Positions 17,750 to 26,494 of a stretch of DNA of 64,000 nucleotides are shown piece after piece. The notes under the pieces were generated by a model. That model was not told where the DNA came from. It saw only the letters and a list, made by a program, of their open reading frames with translations, and did no database searches. Each line of letters begins with the position of its first letter. Position 1 is the first letter of the stretch. A program made the translations under genes and the position numbers. Source of the stretch: Tissierellales bacterium (lineage in GTDB: Bacteria > Bacillota > Clostridia > Tissierellales > Tissierellaceae); NCBI GenBank assembly GCA_014360205.1, contig JACIXZ010000004.1, positions 113,281 through 177,280 of the forward strand, given 5' to 3'.

Positions 17750-18598
17750 ATGAAATGTGAATATGATTTGATGAAACCATCTTGGTGCCCAGGATGTGGG
17801 AATTTTATGATTAGAGATGCTTTAAAAATTGCTTTAGAAGAACTATCGATACCTCCTTCTCAAGCAGTTTTAGTATCAGGAATAGGACAAGCTGCTAAGA
17901 TGCCACATTATATAGGTATAAATGGCTTTAATGGATTACACGGTAGAGCATTACCACCGGCAATAGGAATTAAGATGGCAAATAAAGACTTAACTGTTAT
18001 AGTAGAATCTGGAGATGGAGATACTTATGGAGAAGGCGGAAATCATTTTATTCACGCAATTAGAAGAAATATAAATATTGCTCATTTTGTTCATAATAAT
18101 CAAATCTATGGACTAACCAAAGGGCAAGCTTCTCCTACAACTGCATTAGGGCAAAAAACGACTCTGCAGTATGATGGAGTTAAACTTAACCCTATTAATC
18201 CAGTAGCATTAAGTTTAACTATGGGAGCAGGCTTTGTAGCTAGAGGTTTTTCTGGAGATATAAAACATTTATCTTCAATAATGAAAGAAGCTATATTATA
18301 TAAAGGATATGCACATATAGATATATTGCAACCATGTGTAGTATGGAATAAAGTCAACACATATAAATGGTACAAGGACAGGGTCTATAAACTAGACGAA
18401 AGCCATGATTTTACTAATTTTGATATGGCTTATAAGAAAGCATTAGAATTTGGGGATAAAATACCTATAGGCATTTTATACAAAGTGGAAAAAGAAACAT
18501 ATGAACAAAAGTTTTCATTTATTGAAAGTGGAGAGCCTCTTGTTAATGCCAAATTAGATCCTAACAATGCTAAACATCTGCTAAAAGAATTTTATTAG
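17750..18598 (+). CDS. korB: 2-oxoacid:ferredoxin oxidoreductase, beta (TPP-binding) subunit
   Basis: 282 residues carrying CPGCGN near the N-terminus and the TPP/Mg motif GDGDTYGEGGNH near residue 90, both characteristic of KorB/OFOR beta subunits. The enzyme oxidatively decarboxylates a 2-oxoacid to acyl-CoA and reduces ferredoxin (or runs in reverse). The substrate cannot be told: 2-oxoglutarate and branched-chain 2-oxoacids are both possible. RBS GGAGG. The alpha/gamma subunit follows after 9 bases. No separate delta (ferredoxin) subunit is encoded next to it, as in KorAB-type two-gene systems. Confidence 0.93.
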   Translation: MKCEYDLMKPSWCPGCGNFMIRDALKIALEELSIPPSQAVLVSGIGQAAKMPHYIGINGFNGLHGRALPPAIGIKMANKDLTVIVESGDGDTYGEGGNHFIHAIRRNINIAHFVHNNQIYGLTKGQASPTTALGQKTTLQYDGVKLNPINPVALSLTMGAGFVARGFSGDIKHLSSIMKEAILYKGYAHIDILQPCVVWNKVNTYKWYKDRVYKLDESHDFTNFDMAYKKALEFGDKIPIGILYKVEKETYEQKFSFIESGEPLVNAKLDPNNAKHLLKEFY

Positions 18599-18607
18599 GA
18601 GGAGAAT

Positions 18608-20284
18608 ATGGACTATTCGATTTTGATAGGCGGTGCTGCGGGCCAAGGCATTGAAACTGTAGCAGAGTTAGTGGAAAAGATGATAAAGAGAACTGGTTAT
18701 CATATATTTACTTACAAAGACTATATGTCTATGGTTAGAGGAGGACATAATTTTGTACAAATACGGTTTTCTGACAATGAATTATACACTTATGATAACA
18801 AGGTAGATATTATTTTTGCGATGACACAAGAAACAATTGATAAGCATAGTGCTAAACTTAAATCTGGTGGGCTTATAATTGGAGATGAAAGTTTTGTTGA
18901 TGAAAACTATTTAAAATTACCATTAAATAAAATCGCAAGAGATATAGGAAACAATAAAGTAATTGGGACAATTGGAGTAGGGTATATAGCTAAGCTATTT
19001 GGGGTACCAAAGGATATTGCTAAAAATTCAGTTGAAGAAATATTTAAGAATAAAGATGTAGATTCAAATATTAAAGCATTTGAGGCTGGATACGAAATTG
19101 GGATACAAAAATATAAATTAGATAGATTTGAAGATGATAAAATATTAATAAACGGAAATCAAGCTTTAGCTTTAGGGGCTATAGCTGCAGGATTAAAATT
19201 CTATTGTGGATACCCTATGACGCCATCTACTAGTGTGATGAGCTATATTTCTAAGCATGCAGATGAAATGGAAATAGTTGTAGATCAAGTTGAGGATGAA
19301 GTCGCAGCTTTGAATATGGCCCTAGGGGCTTCATTTGCAGGAGTTAGGGCAATGACTGGTTCTTCTGGTGGAGGATTTGCCCTAATGATAGAAGCTTTGA
19401 GTTTAGCTGGAATAATGGAAATACCAATAGTTCTGTTCAACGCACAAAGACCTGGACCTGCAACTGGATTATCTACAAGAAGTGAGCAAGCTGATTTGAG
19501 ATTTGTAATACATGCAGGGCATGGTGAATTTCCGAGAATGGTAATTGCATTAAGAACACCTGAGGATGCTTTCTATCAGACTGCCAGAGCATTCAATATA
19601 GCTGAAAAATATCAAATACCAGTAATACTATTGACGGATGAGTATTTGGCTGACTATGATATTACAATAAGACCTTTTGACTTCAATAAAATCAAAATAG
19701 AAAGATATATTTCTAACGAAAATGATATTGAAGACGAAAGATATAAACGATACAAATATACAACAAGTGGAATTTCCCCTAGATTAATTCCGGGGATTGC
19801 TAAAGAAAAGTTAATTTTAGTTGATAGCCATGAACACAATGAATATGGGAACATAGATGAATCTATAGAAACAAGAGTTAATATGATGAAGAAAAGAATG
19901 AAAAAATTAGAGGCTTTAAAAGAAGAGCTAATAGAACCTGAATTTATAGGAAATGAGGACTATGACTATCTATTAGTGGGATTTGGGTCTACTTATGGAG
20001 CTCTGAAAGAAACTGTTTCAAGGTTAAATGATGAAAACATTAAATTTGCAGCTTTAGTTTATGGAGACATATTTCCATTTCCAGTTAAGAGTCTAAATTT
20101 TTATGCTAAGAAAGCAAAAAAAGTTATGGTGGTTGAACAAAATTATTCGTCTCAATTAAAGAGTTTAATTGATGAGTATACAGATATAAAAGTAGAAAAT
20201 TCAATACTAAAATATGATGGAAGAGCTATGAATGCTAATTATATAATAACTGAAATCAACAAAATCATAAAAAATAAACACTAA
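18608..20284 (+). CDS. korA: 2-oxoacid:ferredoxin oxidoreductase, fused gamma-alpha subunit
   Basis: 558 residues. Residues ~1-180 are the gamma domain (GGAAGQGIE near the N-terminus, SMVRGGHNFVQIR). From ~180 onward comes the alpha domain (GNQALALGAIAAGLKFYCGYPMTPS shortened here to its start GNQALALGA, then TGSSGGGFALM and QRPGPATGLSTRSEQADL). A transketolase C-terminal-like domain closes it. The gamma-alpha fusion is the standard KorA architecture. It partners KorB upstream; together they form a ferredoxin-reducing OFOR. RBS AGGAGGAG. Confidence 0.93.
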   Translation: MDYSILIGGAAGQGIETVAELVEKMIKRTGYHIFTYKDYMSMVRGGHNFVQIRFSDNELYTYDNKVDIIFAMTQETIDKHSAKLKSGGLIIGDESFVDENYLKLPLNKIARDIGNNKVIGTIGVGYIAKLFGVPKDIAKNSVEEIFKNKDVDSNIKAFEAGYEIGIQKYKLDRFEDDKILINGNQALALGAIAAGLKFYCGYPMTPSTSVMSYISKHADEMEIVVDQVEDEVAALNMALGASFAGVRAMTGSSGGGFALMIEALSLAGIMEIPIVLFNAQRPGPATGLSTRSEQADLRFVIHAGHGEFPRMVIALRTPEDAFYQTARAFNIAEKYQIPVILLTDEYLADYDITIRPFDFNKIKIERYISNENDIEDERYKRYKYTTSGISPRLIPGIAKEKLILVDSHEHNEYGNIDESIETRVNMMKKRMKKLEALKEELIEPEFIGNEDYDYLLVGFGSTYGALKETVSRLNDENIKFAALVYGDIFPFPVKSLNFYAKKAKKVMVVEQNYSSQLKSLIDEYTDIKVENSILKYDGRAMNANYIITEINKIIKNKH

Positions 20285-20299
20285 AATAGAGGTGTTAAA

Positions 20300-20923
20300 A
20301 TGGAAGAGAATAGATCAACACCTAGATATGAAAAAATAGCATTAGACATAGCTAATGCAATATATAAGGGACAATATGAAGAAGGCGATAAACTCTACGG
20401 GAGATCTACTTTAGCCGGCACTTACAATGTTTCACCAGAAACTATAAGGAGGGCTATAAAAATACTTGAAGATGTAGGGGTAGTTGAATCATCTAAGGGA
20501 AGTGGCATAACTATTATATCCAAAGAAAAAGCATTTAAATATATAAATAGATTTAAAAACATTGAGAGCGTAACTTCATATAGGATTAAATTACAAGAAT
20601 TATTTGATAAAAAGAATGAAATAGAAGAAGAAATATTACAAATTGTTGATAGAATAATAGAAAGAAGTAGTGTTTTAAGCAACATAACAGCATTGACTCC
20701 TTTTGAACTAGAAATTACTGATAAATGTAATTTCATAGGCAAAACAATAGGAGAGATTAATTTTTGGCAAAATACAGGAGCTACGATAGTAGGTATAAGA
20801 AGGCGGAATGAAACATTATTATCACCAGGTCCTTACGCAACAATAGAGCGCGGAGACATTCTTTTAATAATCGGAGAAGATGGAATTGTAGAAAGTGTAA
20901 AAAGATTTCTTGAAGGAGATTGA
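20300..20923 (+). CDS. GntR-type HTH / RCK_C regulator, BusR-like
   Basis: 207 residues in three parts: a GntR winged helix (~1-75, with YEEGDKLYGRSTLAGTYNVS and SPETIRRAIKILED), a coiled-coil linker (~90-125), and an RCK_C/TrkA_C domain (~130-207, ending in the ERGDILLIIGEDG strand typical of RCK_C). This is the architecture of BusR, the c-di-AMP-binding repressor of betaine uptake in streptococci and lactococci. It lies 15 bases after korA with its own RBS and upstream of a UspA protein, and no betaine transporter is near. The c-di-AMP ligand and the targets are inferences from the family. Confidence 0.85.
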   Translation: MEENRSTPRYEKIALDIANAIYKGQYEEGDKLYGRSTLAGTYNVSPETIRRAIKILEDVGVVESSKGSGITIISKEKAFKYINRFKNIESVTSYRIKLQELFDKKNEIEEEILQIVDRIIERSSVLSNITALTPFELEITDKCNFIGKTIGEINFWQNTGATIVGIRRRNETLLSPGPYATIERGDILLIIGEDGIVESVKRFLEGD

Positions 20924-20967
20924 TTTTAAGAGATTTATGGGTATCAATAACCAAAGGAGGTATGGAA

Positions 20968-21396
20968 ATGAAAAAGATATTAGTGCCTGTAGATGGGTCT
21001 GAGTATTCAAAAAAAGCTTTATTGAAAGCAAAAGAATTCGGTATGTATAATGAATCTCAAATAATTATTTTGTGCGTGGTAAACAGCTTAAAAGACAATC
21101 CTTATATAATCGATCAAGATTTTACTACAGAATTGAGTAAAAAGAATATAGAGATTGGGAAATCGATACTTAATGAAGCTCTTGAATTATTTGCTGACTA
21201 TCCTTATAAAGCAGAGGCAAGATTAAAAAACTCTGAAGACATAGCAGAAGCTATAATTGAAACTGCAGAAGAAGAAAATGTAGATTTGATAGTTATGGGA
21301 AGAAGAGGAATGAACGAATCATCTAGATCTCTTTTGGGAAGTGTTTCTAATAAAGTATTAAATTATATAAACAAGTCAGTTTTAGTAGTAAAATAG
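20968..21396 (+). CDS. Universal stress protein (UspA family)
   Basis: 142 residues with the Usp fold: KKILVPVDGSEYS at the N-terminus and the ATP-binding G-x2-G-x9-G-S motif in GRRGMNESSRSLLGS. ATP-binding Usp proteins act in stress adaptation, often by modulating transporters or enzymes. The ATG at 20968 is 7 bases after AAAGGAGG (20953-20960); an upstream ATG at 20962 is too close to it. It ends the korBA-busR-like unit and shares its terminator with the convergent CofE-like gene. Confidence 0.9.
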   Translation: MKKILVPVDGSEYSKKALLKAKEFGMYNESQIIILCVVNSLKDNPYIIDQDFTTELSKKNIEIGKSILNEALELFADYPYKAEARLKNSEDIAEAIIETAEEENVDLIVMGRRGMNESSRSLLGSVSNKVLNYINKSVLVVK

Positions 21397-21417
21397 GTAG
21401 CTTAAGCTACCTATTTT
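21390..21417. terminator. Bidirectional terminator between uspA-like and cofE-like genes
   Basis: A perfect 28-base palindrome (14-bp arms, AAAATAGGTAGCTT and its complement). It contains the last codons and stop of the Usp gene, reaches the stop of the convergent gene, and has A/T tails on both sides. Confidence 0.85.
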
Positions 21418-22606
21418 ACTTTGTATAATTATCAAAATACCCTTGAATATAAACTAGAGGGGTACCTTTATCTCCACTTCCAGATGTCAAATCTGCTAAT
21501 GAGCCAATCAAATCAGTTAGTCTTCTTGGAGTTGTTCCTTGGGAAATCATCTCTCCAACTAAGGAACCATCTTTATTAGCAATATAATCAGAAATTGCCT
21601 TTCTTAATTCATCACCAGATAAATCTTTGAACAAATCATCTGCTAAGTATTTTAGTTTAACTTCATTTGGAGTTCCCTCTAAGCCTTTGGTATAAGCTGG
21701 TGAAACAACAGGGTCAGCTAGCTCCCATATTTTCCCAACAGGATCTTTAAAAGCACCATCACCATAAATCATAACTTCGATGGTCTTTCCAGTTAAATTT
21801 TTAATTTCTTTTTGAATAGCTTCAACAATTGGTTGACCATCTCTTGGGAATAATTTAATTTTTTCTTCACTTGATTTATTGGAACCTAATAGCCCATATT
21901 GAGGATTATAACCACTACCATTAATAGGAGATGTTAATATTTCATCTAATCCATATATCTTGATTCCACCATATTTTTTTAGAAGACTTTTAGTGCGTTC
22001 TCGTGTATGGATATCGCAAGCTAATACATTCTTTGTATAATCCAAAATTGTAAGAGGATTATTTGAAAATATTATTTCATATTCTACATTGAATTCGTCT
22101 AATATTGATTTATAGTACTCTATATAATCTACACCTGTAAATTTATGCTTGTTGTAGCCAAAATATTCTCTAAATTGTTTTTCTGTTAAAACATCAGTCC
22201 AAGGATTAACTCCTTTTATATCTAAAACGTCCATATCGACTAGGTGATTACCAACTTCATCTGAAGGATAGCTTAACATAAGAGTTATTTTTTTTGCACC
22301 TTTAGCAATTCCTTTTAAAATAATCCCAAATCTATTTCTGCTCAATATTGGGAATATCAATCCAAAATGCTCACCTGAAAATTTATTCATGATATCTACT
22401 GATATATCATCTATAGTTGCATAATTTCCTTGTGCACGAGCGACAACAGATTCTGTTATACACAAACAATCTCTATCATTAATTTCAAAATTAACTTCTG
22501 AGGATGCTTTCAATAGAGTGTCAATAGAAATTTTAACAATGTTATCTCCTTCTCTTATTATGGGAGTGCGTAAACTTCTAACGGTTGTTCCAACAATTCT
22601 TTCCAT
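21416..22606 (-). CDS. CofE-like protein (coenzyme F420-0:L-glutamate ligase family)
   Basis: 396 residues related to CofE, which adds glutamate to F420-0 using GTP. Visible features include an N-terminal strand VRSLRTPIIREGDNIV, ITESVVARAQGN, NRFGIILKGIA, and a conserved YGDGAFKDPVGKIWELADP segment. It is longer than archaeal CofE (about 250 residues). No other F420 gene is in the window, and Clostridia generally lack F420, so the true substrate is unknown; a related amide ligation is the simplest guess. It is divergent from a LysR-type regulator and monocistronic, with AGGAGG before its ATG. Confidence 0.78.
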   Translation of the reverse strand: MERIVGTTVRSLRTPIIREGDNIVKISIDTLLKASSEVNFEINDRDCLCITESVVARAQGNYATIDDISVDIMNKFSGEHFGLIFPILSRNRFGIILKGIAKGAKKITLMLSYPSDEVGNHLVDMDVLDIKGVNPWTDVLTEKQFREYFGYNKHKFTGVDYIEYYKSILDEFNVEYEIIFSNNPLTILDYTKNVLACDIHTRERTKSLLKKYGGIKIYGLDEILTSPINGSGYNPQYGLLGSNKSSEEKIKLFPRDGQPIVEAIQKEIKNLTGKTIEVMIYGDGAFKDPVGKIWELADPVVSPAYTKGLEGTPNEVKLKYLADDLFKDLSGDELRKAISDYIANKDGSLVGEMISQGTTPRRLTDLIGSLADLTSGSGDKGTPLVYIQGYFDNYTK

Positions 22607-22709
22607 GATAACCTCCTAAAATATTGGCTTAGTTTATGAATTAAGTATATAATATATTATGTCATTAGTAAAATAAATATATTTAATAACAAACATAAGG
22701 GGAGATTAT

Positions 22710-23591
22710 ATGGTAGAAAAATTAGATTTATATAAAGTCTTTAATGAAGTTGCAATACAAAAAAGCATCACAAAAGCGGCAAAAAAGCTTTACGTAAGCC
22801 AACCAGCTATTTCTCAAGCTATATCTCAATTGGAAGATGAACTAGGAGTAACATTATTTATTAGAAATTCCAAAGGAGTAAATTTGACCACTGAAGGCAG
22901 AATATTGTTTAAACATGTAAATGCAGGGATAAATCAGATTTTAATGGGGGAAATAAAGATACTTGAATCAAAGAAAATGGATTTTGGCTCATTGATAATT
23001 GGAGTTGGTGATACAATATTAAGGTATATGCTGATAGACACTTTGCTTGAATACAAACATAAATATCCTAAAATACAATTAAGGATTATAAACAGAACGT
23101 CAGATGAATTAGTTAAACTTGTTGAATCTGGTGAAATTGAATTAGCAATATGTAATTTACCAATTGATAATTCGAATTTAAAAACAAAAAAAATTAGAGA
23201 AATTCAAGATATTTTGGTAACTAGCCCTAAACATTTTAAGAATATAGACGATAATATATCTTTAAGAGATGTATTGGAGTATCCACTAATAATGTTAGAT
23301 AAGAGATCAAATACTAGAAAATATGTAGAAAATTATTTGTTTTCAAAAGAAATAATTATTAGGCCTCAAATCGAATTGGGTTCTCATGATTTGGTATTAG
23401 AATTTGTAAAAAACGGATTTGGGTTTGCATTTGTGGTAAAAGAATTTTCAGATGAGTACATTGTTAGGAAAGAAATCATTCAAGTTAAAACAGAAATAGA
23501 TATACCAAAAAGGAGTATTGGCATTTGTTATATAGATGAAAAAACATTATCACATGCAGCATATGAGTTTTTAAATATTTTACAAATATAA
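22710..23591 (+). CDS. LysR-type transcriptional regulator
   Basis: 293 residues: N-terminal winged HTH (FNEVAIQKSITKAAKKLYVS, QPAISQAISQLEDELGV, LFIRNSKGVNLTTEG) followed by a periplasmic-binding-like effector domain from about residue 90. LysR proteins usually control a divergent gene; here the divergent neighbour is the CofE-like gene, 103 bases away, and the very AT-rich space between (22607-22709) could hold both promoters and the operator. The effector is unknown. RBS AAGGGGAG. Confidence 0.92.
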   Translation: MVEKLDLYKVFNEVAIQKSITKAAKKLYVSQPAISQAISQLEDELGVTLFIRNSKGVNLTTEGRILFKHVNAGINQILMGEIKILESKKMDFGSLIIGVGDTILRYMLIDTLLEYKHKYPKIQLRIINRTSDELVKLVESGEIELAICNLPIDNSNLKTKKIREIQDILVTSPKHFKNIDDNISLRDVLEYPLIMLDKRSNTRKYVENYLFSKEIIIRPQIELGSHDLVLEFVKNGFGFAFVVKEFSDEYIVRKEIIQVKTEIDIPKRSIGICYIDEKTLSHAAYEFLNILQI

Positions 23592-23639
23592 TCCAATAGA
23601 CTGGGAATAAACTAACTATAAATATTTGTGGAGGTCAAT

Positions 23640-26081
23640 ATGACTTTAAAAAATTGCGATGATGAAAATAAAATAAATTTGCTTAACGATACAAATCCTA
23701 AAAAAGAAAGTCTTAAATTGACATCTATGTATTTAATAATAGGTACTGCATGGATTTATTTCTCGGACAGAGTCGTGCTATTGTTTACAGATAATCCTAG
23801 AACTATATATTTGATTTCATTATATAAAGGATGGTTTTATATTTTTATAACTGCATTTATATTCTATTATGTCATAAAAAATCAGTTTGAAAAGTACACT
23901 ATAGCTCTGAGAAACAACTTAAATGCATATGACGAAATTTCCAATCTAACTGTAAAACTTGATAAATTGAAAAAAGATTATAACATTTACGAGGACAAGT
24001 TAAAAGACATGCAACAATTTTTTGATTTATCTATAAAAGGATCAGAAAATGGGATATGGCGTTGGGATATAAGAGACAACAAATACTACACATCTATATT
24101 AACAAAACCTCAATTTGGATATTCAGAAGAGTATCAAAATCAAGTTAATACAATTGAAAAATGGAGAGAACACATTCACAAAGATGATTTAAAATATTCT
24201 ATTGAACGTTTTGAAAAGGTATTGAATTCCGGTGATGAAATCTATGAAAATGCTTTACGAGTGAGAACTAGAAGCGGGGACTACAGATGGATAGTAACAT
24301 CTGGGAAAATCTTGCGAGATGATTCAGGTAAGCCTATAGCAATTGGTGGTTCACATTTAGATATAACAGAAAAATTACAGCTAGAAGAAGACTATAGAAA
24401 GCAAGAGAATTACTTAAATGTATTATTAAATGATATATCTTTAATAGTTATCAACTGTGATATAGAAGGGAAAATTCAAAGCATAAATAAATTTGCACAA
24501 AAGTTTCTTGGATATGATGAATTTGAACTAATTGGTAAAGATATTAGATATTTAATACCTGATGAAGAAAATAAAAGAGCTGTTGAGCAATTTATTCCAC
24601 TTATCTTAGAAGGAGTAACGATAAAAGATACTGAGACAGAGTTGTTAACTAAGGAAAATGTTAAGAAAACAGTATTATGGAGTAACACTTATTCATATGA
24701 TGAATATGGTAAAATAAGTGATATTATATTAATTGGAAGCGATATAACACAAAGAAAGGAAATGGAGAAACAGTTATATAACTTAGCTTATTATGATCAG
24801 CTAACAGGTTTACCTAATGTATATAAACTTCAAAAGGATATTCATAAATTTATAGAAAAAGCGATACATGATGATTTGGAAATTGTATTTGTATATTCTG
24901 ACATAGATGATTTTAATATAATTAATGAGATTTATGGTCATAGCGAAGGAGATAAATTACTTGTTGATATTTCAAAAAAAATAACTGCTTTATTCCCTTT
25001 TGAAAACTATATTTATAGATTTGGTGGGGATGAATATGTAATTATATTGTTACTTAATAGTAAAGAACGAAAAAATAAATTAGAGGATAAAATAAATGAA
25101 GTATTAAAATATTCAAATGAAGCTCATTCTATGTTGCATAGAGAATATAATATAAGTTTTAGTGCTGGAGTAGCTTTTTATCCTATGCAAGGAAGGGATT
25201 ATGAGGATCTGCTTAAGAAAGCTGATTTAGCTTTAAATCATGCTAAAAAATATGGAAAAGGAAGGACAGTTGTTTATTTTGATGAACTTGATCTAAAAAT
25301 AAAGGAAACTGTCCAATTGAATGAAGATTTAAAATTAGCTATTAATAGAAATGAATTTTTCCTATTATATCAACCTCAAATAGATTTAAAAACAATGAAA
25401 ATTTTCGGAGCAGAAGCTTTGATAAGATGGAAAAGACCAAGATACGGAATAGAAAGCCCATTATATTTCATTCCACATGCTGAAAAAACCGGAGATATTA
25501 TAAAAATAGACTGCTGGGTAATCGAAGAAGCTTTAAAAGAGATTAATCAACTCTCTTCAATTGGATTAAATGATATTAAAATATCGATTAATATATCAGG
25601 GAATTTAATAAGCAATTTAGAAGAACTTAAGAGTATCATTAGTTGTTTGTCTTCAAAATATGAATTTAAAAATACTTGTTTTGAGATAACAGAAACTAGC
25701 TTGATAGAAAACCTTGAAAGCAGTTACGAAGCAATTGAAACAATAAAAAATGTTGATGGGAAAGTTGCACTAGATGATTTTGGAGTTGGTTATTCTTCTT
25801 TGTCATATTTACAAGTCTTATCTATAGATTTACTAAAAATAGATAAATCATTTGTAGAATTGATTGATAAAAATATTGAAGATAGAAAAATCATGGAGAT
25901 GATAGTGCGCTTGTCTCATGAATTAGGAATGGAAGTCTTAGCTGAAGGGATAGAGACCAAGGAACAGCTAGAACAAATTAAAGAGATAGGATGTGACTAT
26001 GCTCAAGGTTATTATTTTTACAAGCCAATGCCTAAAGAAGAATTTGAAGAATTGATGCGAAAGCAATTAAACATTTATTAA
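23640..26081 (+). CDS. Membrane-anchored PAS-PAS-GGDEF-EAL protein (c-di-GMP metabolism)
   Basis: 813 residues. Two membrane spans (~27-48 and ~64-82), a short coiled coil, two PAS domains (~120-240 and ~250-380), a GGDEF domain whose signature is GGDEY near 460, and an EAL domain (AEALIRW near 590, the metal-binding DDFGVGYSSL, EGIETKEQ, YAQGYYFYKPMP). EAL catalytic residues look intact; the GGDEF loop has Tyr for Phe, which is tolerated in some cyclases. It could make or degrade c-di-GMP in response to a PAS signal. I moved the start to the ATG at 23640, after GGAGG; the GTG at 23628 overlaps that RBS. Confidence 0.92.
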   Translation: MTLKNCDDENKINLLNDTNPKKESLKLTSMYLIIGTAWIYFSDRVVLLFTDNPRTIYLISLYKGWFYIFITAFIFYYVIKNQFEKYTIALRNNLNAYDEISNLTVKLDKLKKDYNIYEDKLKDMQQFFDLSIKGSENGIWRWDIRDNKYYTSILTKPQFGYSEEYQNQVNTIEKWREHIHKDDLKYSIERFEKVLNSGDEIYENALRVRTRSGDYRWIVTSGKILRDDSGKPIAIGGSHLDITEKLQLEEDYRKQENYLNVLLNDISLIVINCDIEGKIQSINKFAQKFLGYDEFELIGKDIRYLIPDEENKRAVEQFIPLILEGVTIKDTETELLTKENVKKTVLWSNTYSYDEYGKISDIILIGSDITQRKEMEKQLYNLAYYDQLTGLPNVYKLQKDIHKFIEKAIHDDLEIVFVYSDIDDFNIINEIYGHSEGDKLLVDISKKITALFPFENYIYRFGGDEYVIILLLNSKERKNKLEDKINEVLKYSNEAHSMLHREYNISFSAGVAFYPMQGRDYEDLLKKADLALNHAKKYGKGRTVVYFDELDLKIKETVQLNEDLKLAINRNEFFLLYQPQIDLKTMKIFGAEALIRWKRPRYGIESPLYFIPHAEKTGDIIKIDCWVIEEALKEINQLSSIGLNDIKISINISGNLISNLEELKSIISCLSSKYEFKNTCFEITETSLIENLESSYEAIETIKNVDGKVALDDFGVGYSSLSYLQVLSIDLLKIDKSFVELIDKNIEDRKIMEMIVRLSHELGMEVLAEGIETKEQLEQIKEIGCDYAQGYYFYKPMPKEEFEELMRKQLNIY

Positions 26082-26120
26082 ATTACAGTTAAAAGATAAT
26101 CCTATTAAAAGGAGAAAAAA

Positions 26121-26375
26121 ATGAATAATAAAGATGGAAGCATAAAATTAAAATTATTAATTAAAACTTCAGATAACACATTAATTTCAATAATTGAAGC
26201 TTTGTTTAGAGACAATGACATTCCTTATATTCTTAAGGAAAAAGGCTCAGGAGGCTATTTAAGAATTATTAGTGGCCATTCAATTTACGGCACTGAAGTT
26301 TATGTATCTGAAGAAGATTTTAACAAAGCTACGGATTTATTAGACCTTATATCGAGTGAAGATATTAAGGACTAG
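26121..26375 (+). CDS. DUF2007 domain protein
   Basis: 84 residues matching the small DUF2007 pattern: KLKLLIKTSDNTLISIIEALFRDNDIPYILKE, a glycine-rich turn, then TEVYVSEEDFNKATDLL. The fold is like a small ferredoxin-type alpha/beta domain related to the PII-like family; its function is unproven (often labelled putative signal-transducing protein). RBS AAAGGAG. It follows the GGDEF/EAL gene by 39 bases, so it may be cotranscribed with it. Confidence 0.75.
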   Translation: MNNKDGSIKLKLLIKTSDNTLISIIEALFRDNDIPYILKEKGSGGYLRIISGHSIYGTEVYVSEEDFNKATDLLDLISSEDIKD

Positions 26376-26392
26376 CTATTTTCTTTAGACAC

Positions 26393-26421
26393 TTTACATT
26401 GTTAAATAAATTGGTTATAAT
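26393..26421 (+). promoter_or_regulatory. trpS promoter
   Basis: TTTACA (26393-26398), 17-base spacer, TATAAT (26416-26421). Transcription should start near 26428, about 67 bases before trpS. Confidence 0.8.
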
Positions 26422-26439
26422 CAATTTAGTATTTTACTA

Positions 26440-26471
26440 AAATCCCTTTACTTTATATGGTAAAGGGATTT
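26440..26471 (+). promoter_or_regulatory. Hairpin in the trpS 5' leader
   Basis: Perfect 12-bp stem (AAATCCCTTTAC, 26440-26451, with 26460-26471) and 8-base loop, only about 12 bases after the predicted start site. The bases after it (TATAATATCA) are not a U-run, so it is a poor terminator; it could stabilise the mRNA or end read-through from the DUF2007 gene. No T-box sequence is present. Confidence 0.5.
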
Positions 26472-26494
26472 ATAATATCATATAGGGTGATGAA

